This document shows positions 23,003 through 30,000 of a stretch of 30,000 nucleotides of DNA, one piece after another (within the stretch, counting starts at the first letter, position 1; every line of letters starts with the position of its first letter). Location: the NCBI RefSeq assembly GCF_964340395.1, contig NC_135570.1, positions 15,605,322-15,635,321 of the forward strand. Direction: 5' to 3'. A program made the translations under genes and the position numbers. The notes under the pieces are model-generated. The model made no database searches, had not been told where the DNA came from, and saw nothing but the letters and a program-made list of their open reading frames with translations. Source of the stretch: Glandiceps talaboti. Its lineage: Eukaryota > Hemichordata > Enteropneusta > Spengelidae.

Positions 23003-23021
23003 CCCCCCCCCCCCCCCCCCC
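23003..23021. repeat. Poly-C run (19 bases)
   Basis: Uninterrupted C tract in otherwise AT-rich sequence. Confidence 0.97.
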
Positions 23022-23680
23022 ATAGTAAAACAGTACCAACAATCACTCTGGCTCATGGACTATATAATAAGACAACTCATTAAATGATCATCAACGGTTT
23101 ATTATCTTATCTTCTCTGAACAAAATTGGAACTCATTTCAGGTATAGTTGTCTGCGAAGATTCCTTCCGTCTGATTTGTCGAGGAGGCTCTTATCTGTCG
23201 ATTGCATTTCCTTACTACGTAGACATGTTATATCAAGGAAGTGAGCTTCAAGTCTTCATCATCACCTGACGCCATGGGTCTTATTCATACAATATTCGTG
23301 TGTCTTCCTGAAACGAGATAGTTAATTTAGATAGATCTGGCAGACTTAGCAAGGGACAACACATAAGAAGATTTTAGACGTGTTATGCACCAGTAAAGAA
23401 AAATATATATGTACCACATATCCGGCCTGGTGATGTTGAACTGATCGGTGTATTTCCTTTAGGGTGGTCTACAAATTATCATGCCATGCTTGTTCTTGAT
23501 TGGTCATCTTACTCTTGGATGACATTTGTTGGTCCATGAATCAAATATATATTTCGTTTGTACACTGAACTGCATGCTTTAATATTTATATAGCTTTATG
23601 ATGTTAATTCGTATACCACATACAGTATAGAATTCTCTAGTGTTAAGTTAATGCCTTTCACCCTGTTAACATTTGCTAAG

Positions 23681-24312
23681 GGAGCCTTCAGTAATTACAG
23701 GTAGGGAGCTAAAAAGGGAATTAGTTGGTTCAGATTTTACCATTTTACGAGGAGGGACGTATTTTAAAAAATGGGGAATTGTGACATTGGGAAGGTGACA
23801 GTTTACTTTGACGCGTATTATCTAAGTTTGCATTATTTTATGATTTACATATCCCACCACTGCAACCACTGTACAGTAACCATGGTAATAAAAAAGCATA
23901 TCAGTTACATCGCCGCTGATAACCATGCTTCGTATAGTGATGGTAACCTTCAAGTCTGCCACTTTAGGTGATCCAAAAACGGGGAATTATTTAATGCGGT
24001 GCCTCCACACTGTGGTGGTGGTGGTGGTGGTGGTTGTAGTGGTAATTTAACAACTAATACCATTCAAAGTATCAATGTGGTGGCAGCGGTGGGATAGAAT
24101 CCTTACCATTCATTCTCGCGTCCCTTTTCACATCAGACAGCATTTTAATAGGTCTTTGAAATATTAATAATGTTTTAGAGAAAGGAAACTGAAGGAGAGG
24201 CAAATTTCAGAAAAAAATACGATTCGGGGCCTGGGTCCGGTCACATTTCATGCAACATACTTAGTTTTATATTTCCCCCTCCCCCTCCCTCCCCCTTGTA
24301 ATTACTGAAGGC
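23681..24312. mobile_element. 632-bp non-coding element with terminal inverted repeats
   Basis: Left end GGGAGCCTTCAGTAATTACA (from about 23680) is the reverse complement, with small differences, of TGTAATTACTGAAGGCTTCC at 24294-24313. Inside are GGGACGTATTTTAAAAAATG, a CCCACCACTGCAACCACT block, ATATCAGTTACATCGCCGCT and a GGT microsatellite. There is no transposase. A second copy begins at 29482. It is best seen as a non-autonomous DNA transposon; the flanking target-site duplication was not clear. Confidence 0.7.
24011..24043. repeat. GGT trinucleotide repeat
   Basis: About eight GGT units followed by TGTAGTGGT, inside the 632-bp element. Confidence 0.95.
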
Positions 24313-24517
24313 TTCCCAACCCTTTCAGTGTGCAAAGATAGTTGAATAATTCCCTTCTGTTATTTCAATCGTTAACCTTAGAAATGTATTCTTAAGTATA
24401 TGCCTCTATGGTAGCATTATAAAAAGACATGTAATGATTTCCAAACTTTGCCAATGAATTTTGGCTAAAGATGTTGTTGATTTAAATAATAATATCCACG
24501 TCATTATATGTGACTAA

Positions 24518-24886
<369 letters not shown>

Positions 24887-25410
24887 TAAATTCTATGTGC
24901 TGTGTACTTACCAGACACTTAAACATTCAACTCTTTGCTGCCTGCTGACAGGGGGTCAGTTTTTGAACAAGAACAGAATTTTCCCCGGAATTCCTTGGAT
25001 TAAAGTTTACGATTACGACTGCCGTAAAACCAACGCAACTCATAAATAGGAGTAGAACAGAAAATACGTATGTCATAGAATGTTAAATTACCCCATGTAT
25101 TATATATGAGTGTACAGTGAAAAACAGTTGATAACAGGATTATGACTGGATAGAATGAGAACTGCACAAGTATTTATCATATTTAAGATTAACGTGTTAA
25201 GGGAGCCCGGGGGGTTTAAAGGATTTGACAAAGTTTGAGTATCCCTGCCTCGTTCACAAAATTTGAATAACCCTCTCCCGTCCCCATCTCCGTTAGAGCG
25301 ACATTTCACCTCCAACCCTGGCGTCAAATACAAACTTAAAAATCTTGAAAATTCAAAAACGACGTATTGTTGCCCGGTATAAGTACGTAACATTACTTGC
25401 CCCTTATATA

Positions 25411-25777
25411 GTAGACTCAGTTACCCAGTCTCTCGCCGCTGGGGGCTCTGCCTAGAAGACCACCCAAAACGAAAGTCTGGGGAAACGATATTCCAACTAT
25501 TGCGCGTAGGATGTAGCCTCTGGAACAGTGCATCATAGAGGGTACTTCCACCTCCGTCATTGCAGACTGAATGATTTGTGTACCTTTGCTACACATTATC
25601 ACTTCTCAAGTGACTGATATTAATTACAACAAACGTGCCTCGTAAGCCCATTTATTATGATTAGAAGAAATGTAATGTGTGACTTCTGTAGCGGGGTAGT
25701 TGGAACGTGGTTTCCCCAGACGAGAGTGGTTTCGTAGAAGAGCCCCCAGCGGTAAGAGTCTGGGTAACCGAGACTAC
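25411..25777. mobile_element. 367-bp MITE with about 80-bp terminal inverted repeats
   Basis: The left arm (25411-25500) reads GTAGACTCAGTTACCCAGTC, then CCGCTGGGGGCTCT, GTCTGGGGAAAC and TTCCAACTA. The right arm (about 25687-25777) is its reverse complement with scattered changes (TAGTTGGAACGTGG, TTTCCCCAGA, AGAGCCCCCAGCGG, CTGGGTAACCGAGACTAC). The interior of roughly 185 bases has no coding capacity. TTATA lies on both outer flanks and may be the target duplication, though on the left it is separated by two bases. It sits in the short intron that splits C2A. Confidence 0.88.
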
Positions 25778-25877
25778 TTATACATATTGGCATCATATAC
25801 ATGTATCAAACAAACGACTAACCTCTCTAACTTTTAGCATTATTATTTAACATTATATGTTGTATATCCAATCACAG

Positions 25878-26048
25878 GTTACGTACAAGGCGCTTCTACA
25901 ACGGACCCTCCGACTTACAGTATGTGATGTAGATAGGTCTAAGAAACACAAGGTCATAGGTCACGTCCTGCTTGCCCTTAAAGACGTCGACTTTGATGGC
26001 AACGAGAAGGTTGTTATGTGGCGTGACCTTGAGAAAGACGTTACAGAG
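25878..26048 (+). CDS. SYT15: SYT15-like exon: second half of C2A
   Basis: Fifty-seven codons in phase 0 at both ends, with acceptor ATCACAG and donor GTAGGT. It encodes VTYKALLQRTLRLTVCDVD, RSKKHKVIGHVLLAL, KDVDFDGNEKVVMWRDLEK, ending DVTE. This supplies C2A beta-strands 6-8 and Ca2+-binding loop 3. Loop 3 keeps two acidic positions (CDVD), but the fifth ligand, an Asp in synaptotagmin-1 (KHDIIG), is Lys here (KHKVIG). WRDLE is the characteristic last strand of C2A. The last eight bases of this exon and the donor are tandemly duplicated 37 bases downstream. Reading through the first donor gives six extra codons (VGLNQK) and a TAG at 26067-26069. Confidence 0.93.
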
Positions 26049-26113
26049 GTAGGTTTGAACCAAAAATAGGGGAGAGATTACAGAGGTAGGTTTGAACCAA
26101 ATTAGGGGAGACA
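26041..26113 (+). repeat. 37-bp tandem duplication containing the exon 4 donor
   Basis: Starting at 26041 and again at 26078, the same 24 bases appear (TTACAGAGGTAGGTTTGAAC then CAAA), and the rest of the unit differs by small changes. The unit contains the last eight exon bases and the GTAGGT donor, so two equal donors exist, at 26049 and 26086. Confidence 0.97.
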
Positions 26114-26290
26114 TTAACTAGTTAAAACTTGCCAAAACAGATATTTATTCGAACTTCATCAACAACATTTACCTTCAAAAAAAGTTGATGATATATATTC
26201 TTCATGACTCGACTTTTACCCATATACATGACATATAGAATGACTACTTTTATGAAGTGTACATCTATAATATGTTCGGACCTCCCCCCC

Positions 26291-26296
26291 AAAAAA

Positions 26297-26395
<99 letters not shown>

Positions 26396-26417
26396 AAAAA
26401 TAAAATAAAAATAAAAA
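26291..26417. repeat. AAAT microsatellite
   Basis: More than 25 nearly perfect TAAA units, ending in an A-rich tail. On the minus strand it reads as Leu-Phe-Ile-Tyr runs that are not a gene. Confidence 0.97.
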
Positions 26418-29346
26418 CTCATTTTAAGAAAGATAAAATTAAAAAAGCTATTCAACGGGCAACCTTGTCCATCACATTGGGTAGGTAGGTTGATTTTTTT
26501 CTTCTTGTTTTTTTACCATGCCTGGACAAGAATGTAAAAATGAGTTATATATAATGATGGTAAAGCAGTTTAAGTTGAGTTTACAAAGTCATTTGATTTT
26601 ATCCCTTTGCAATTTGCCTGTTTGACAAGCGATTTCTTATCATCAATTGTAGAGTTAGGAAATGTACACAATTTACGGTTAAACAAATTGTACAACTCCT
26701 CTCCCCGCTCCTCTCAAATGATTTTAAGAGCTCTTGAATTATTGTAACCATCCCCTCTATCACATAAATTACAATGGATACGTAAAATGATATGGTACAA
26801 TGATTCATTAAAATAACAGCGATAACCAACAAAGTCAAAACAAGGTTACATGTACTGTACAAAGGATGTGGATCACAAATACATATTGAGCTGTCTCATG
26901 ATGAGCTCTAACCTATACATGGAGGTACTTAGCCAGCAGACCTCCCATCTCGATTTTGGAGAAAAAACATTTATCACCATAATTGCTAGCTACTGGTTGG
27001 GAGGAGACACCTCCAATGCTGAATACTTTTTTTGAAAACAAGACCATGTAGGAGGCCGTTTAGAAACATAAAATATAAATTATTATTAAGGTTAGGTAGA
27101 GAATGTTTCCAAGGACAGATTAATTCCAGTGCCATTCATACACACTTGTTACATTATGTACCCCATAAACATTTTAATGGGTTAATGAGGTTAATAAAAC
27201 AACCATTTCTGTACACTCCTATCAGCATAAATATTCCTAACAGACATTTCACTCAAAAATCAAGGTTTTTTAGCCCTAATTTTCATATCGCTAATGTAAT
27301 CATCATGTAATTAATATCACTTGATCTGTAAATCCCAGAAACATCAGCCAAGTACTTTTGGAATTACAGATTTTGGTATGTAATGTTGGTATTTTGATTT
27401 TCGATTCTAGTTCGTTATTTGAGTACACTGTTTCAAATAACGAATGTTCAAAATTATCAAAACCCCAAAACCAACTTTCAAAATCATGTGTAATTCTAAA
27501 TGTCGATCGCTTAATACGAATTTATGGTTTGAAATGACGTCAAAAAACGAATCACGTCATCTCTGGATAGACTTAGGATTTCACTTGGATGTCGTTAGTC
27601 ACACACCCTTCTCCTCAGTCCCCCCCCCCTTCCCATTATTAGCTTACATTGTTGGCGCAGTTTGCCTGACATGTCATTCTTACACTGTTTAGCAGTGGCA
27701 CTAGACTGAATGATCAGCCGTAGTGGGCGCTCTTATCATCATCCCTTTCCACATTCACAACAAGGTATGAAGAGATTGAGAGGGGATAGTCTACAGTGCA
27801 GTGACAAAAAATTTCTGGTTTGACGAAAACTAAATCAAAATAAAGCCTGTAAAATTACAATAATCTCAAATAAATGAAAACATGTTTGAATTAAATAATG
27901 TTAACATGGAATAAAAGTGTGGATTCCATCGAAAAACTACAAAAAATGGTTAAGATTAGTTGTAACTCCGAAAAATATAAAATACTACAACTAAAATAAG
28001 AATAATAATTTTGCAAGCCATATATCTTATAATTACTTTAGGTTTGTTAAAAATGATATGTAGTAACTTCAGACTGAGTGTTATCGTTTAAGATTAATAT
28101 TCTAAGCTGAGTACAGTGTCGTGACAATCCTATTTGATCTTGCATTCAATATTCCGCTGGTAAAGAATTTTCCCTTTTCCCTTTGGTAAAGAAAATAGAC
28201 ATTGTACTTGGTGTGAATATTAATCAATTAAGATGGTGACCTGGAGGCATTCAATTTCCGGATAGCGTCCCTAAGCAGTTAATGGCATTAAGATTGAAAT
28301 GAGATTAGAAGCCAGTAGCCCTGCCAATGCTCCCATTTACCTTTACAATGTTTCTCAAAACTTTCAATGAAACTGAGAGTAGTGTTTGCAATGTTTTACT
28401 TTAATTATATCCATTTAAAGAATATGTAATTATGTATATATTACATGATTGTATTAACCAAATACCGTTTGACATCTTGCTGCGACTGGTTGTTTTACCG
28501 GTAAGGAGAAAGTGGCAGGAAGATGTGGAAGAGTATTTGGCGATTAACACATATATACGTCACTTGAGACTACGAATTAATTATTGAATTTCCAAAAATA
28601 CTATTTCATTTTAAAATAAAATCACTTCCGCGTTATACTGTCAGGCGTGGCATCACGCACCTCTCTGATGACTGCAATGCGGTTGTTTACAGCTCAACCT
28701 TAAGTGTGGGCTTGTTCTGTAGTAAGTAATAACGTCAAGTTTACTATTTGTGTATCGCTGAAAAGACAGGTTCTAACCATGGTCACCTACGGTCTAACTA
28801 AACACCTTCAGTTGAAAAATGAGTGTATGTATTGCGTACAGTATTCTAATAAAAGTACAGAAATGTTCATAATATGCTGTGTTGCTGTAGTTAAACAAAA
28901 CATTTCTACGGTTTAAATTATTTTGACATTTGAAATGCTGGTTATAGCTAGCTGGATGTTTGTCTGTTAGGTTAGTTTACAATGAAAATTGCGGTGATCA
29001 CGTGATACAGATGCTTAAAAAATACGGCTGTTGGTGGAAAATATGCAGGGATCTCTACTAATCAGAATGCGATATCTGTGACAGGTGACGTATAATGTAG
29101 ATATACATCACAATGTTCTAATTGTAATACAACAGTTAATGTCAAATGTTCCCTTACCTGTTATCCACATTCTTACCAGAGAAAAACATATTACATTCAT
29201 GTAAACACATGCAGACTAATACACGGTCTCACGCATGAACATTACAAAAACAACAACTAACCTGAACGAGGAAAGAAAGAAGCTTCCCATATAAACATTA
29301 ACATCCTTACATATATTGGATTATTTAGTAAATGCTTTTTTTTCAG
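26418..29346. other. Intron sequence, no second gene
   Basis: Most of the 3.3-kb intron before C2B. Only a perfect hairpin at 27411-27444 and a C run near 27620-27629 stand out. The short open frames on both strands show no recognisable motif. Confidence 0.5.
27411..27444. other. Perfect 12-bp inverted repeat, 10-base loop
   Basis: TTCGTTATTTGA at 27411-27422 pairs exactly with TCAAATAACGAA at 27433-27444. No T run or coding context explains it. Confidence 0.8.
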
Positions 29347-29467
29347 ACTGTATCGGAAAAGGGTGACATCGAATTTTCATTAGGTTATAATGGCGATCTT
29401 GAACGATTAACAGTGAAGGTATTGGGAGCGAAAGGAATACCAAAACCTGAAGGTCACACAAGCCTAG
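29347..29467 (+). CDS. SYT15: SYT15-like exon: start of C2B
   Basis: The acceptor is a strong pyrimidine tract ending TTTTTTTCAG. Forty codons plus one base precede donor GTAAGA. The protein reads TVSEKGDIEFSLGYNGDLER, then LTVKVLGAKGIPKPEGHTSLG. GDI-FSL-Y and RLTVKVL-AKG are the first two strands of a synaptotagmin C2B domain. The stretch after AKGIP, where Ca2+ loop 1 would lie, has no Asp; Glu is the only acidic residue in PKPEGHTS. That suggests C2B does not bind Ca2+, as is thought for SYT15. The remaining C2B exons, with the polybasic strand and the C-terminal WHxL motif, are not in the window. A repeat begins about 14 bases past the donor. Confidence 0.88.
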
Positions 29468-29481
29468 GTAAGACAAGAAGT

Positions 29482-30000
29482 ATCCTTCAGTAATTACAAG
29501 GGGACAAAGTAATAGGGGTGTCATGTTTTACAAAACGGTTATCCGGCGATGGCCATAATTCAGAAAATGAATTTAGGAGAGAGTTACATTTTACTTTCAA
29601 CCAATAATTGTAACTTTGCATTATTTTGTGATTTTGGCATCCCACTACTGCCACCGGCATCATATTTCATAGCTGTGAAATCCCACCACTGCCACCACTC
29701 TATCAGAATATATCAGTCAAATCTCTGCCGACAGCCATGCAATGCTGTAAATCAATTGTTTTTGTGGTGTGAGGAGGGTGTGAGGAGGGGGTCAGTGGTT
29801 CACACAGGAGTGATAGTTAGTTATAGCATGGCTACACGTAAGGTCAATAAATTTAACAGGGCTTTTTTTGAGAAAAAATCCCCTTATATTAAACTGCTGA
29901 GGTGGCATACAGTAATGACTAGTGTGGTAAGGTAATGGCGATGATGTGATGGAATGAGGATGGTGACCTTGGTCCCGACAATGTCAGTGGTGCATCCATC
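29482..30000. mobile_element. Second copy of the 632-bp element, cut by window end
   Basis: Begins CCTTCAGTAATTACAAGGGG (from about 29484), matching the terminal repeat of the 23681 element. It also shares TTTGCATTATTTT-TGATTT, CATCCCACTACTGCCACC and ATATCAGTCAAATC with GCCGACAGCCATGC, in the same order and orientation. CCCACCACTGCCACCACT is duplicated inside this copy. The other end is not reached within the window, so this copy is either longer or rearranged. Confidence 0.65.

Noticed and set aside
23771-23971. 66-codon frame inside the 632-bp element as a transposase remnant
   Set aside because: No transposase motif, and the frame is not shared with the second copy at 29482.

Overview
This is animal (non-vertebrate metazoan) nuclear DNA. 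It is AT-rich, dominated by long introns, and packed with microsatellites, foldback (MITE-like) elements and decayed LINE fragments. There are no operons, no ribosome binding sites and no long continuous reading frames. Instead, five phase-compatible exons lie on the + strand, each bounded by AG and GT splice sites, and together they encode one recognisable protein. The phylum cannot be fixed from the window. Good preservation of the protein and the marine-invertebrate style of simple repeats suggest a slowly evolving lineage such as a lophotrochozoan, amphioxus or hemichordate; this is inference.

The gene is a synaptotagmin, and its sequence best matches the synaptotagmin-15 (SYT15) family. 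Exon 1 of those visible (11878-12070) encodes the single transmembrane helix and a basic juxtamembrane stretch. Exon 2 (13792-14003) encodes a Ser/Thr/Pro-rich cytosolic linker ending in a basic RRSS phospho-motif. Exon 3 (24537-24844) and exon 4 (25878-26048) encode the whole C2A domain. Exon 5 (29347-29467) begins C2B, and the rest of C2B lies beyond the window. The initiator Met exon is upstream and was not found. The five exons total 1005 coding bases across about 17.6 kb, with introns of 1721, 10533, 1033 and 3298 bases. The protein should be a membrane-anchored tandem-C2 trafficking factor. Its C2A keeps only about three of the five acidic Ca2+-binding positions.

Layout: 1-11877 is upstream or first-intron sequence with a foldback element (2234-2517), a LINE reverse-transcriptase scrap (6459-6551), a tRNA-like SINE head (about 6843-6920), a consensus CRE (8567-8574) and many microsatellites. 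12071-13791 is an intron holding a minus-strand LINE fragment (about 13105-13696). 14004-24536 is a giant intron with a 290-bp ATAC/GTAC satellite, a 21-bp palindromic repeat array, several inverted-repeat elements, minisatellites and a 632-bp element with terminal inverted repeats. 24845-25877 contains a clean 367-bp MITE with about 80-bp terminal inverted repeats. 26049-29346 starts with a tandem duplication of the exon 4 splice donor. From 29482 to the window end, a second copy of the 23.7-kb element begins about 14 bases past the exon 5 donor.

No wholly new molecular system is claimed. The most notable items are the duplicated splice donor that would make a C2A-only product, the intermediate state of the Ca2+ ligands in an invertebrate SYT15-like protein, the helically phased palindrome array, and the transposon families recognisable from within the window alone.
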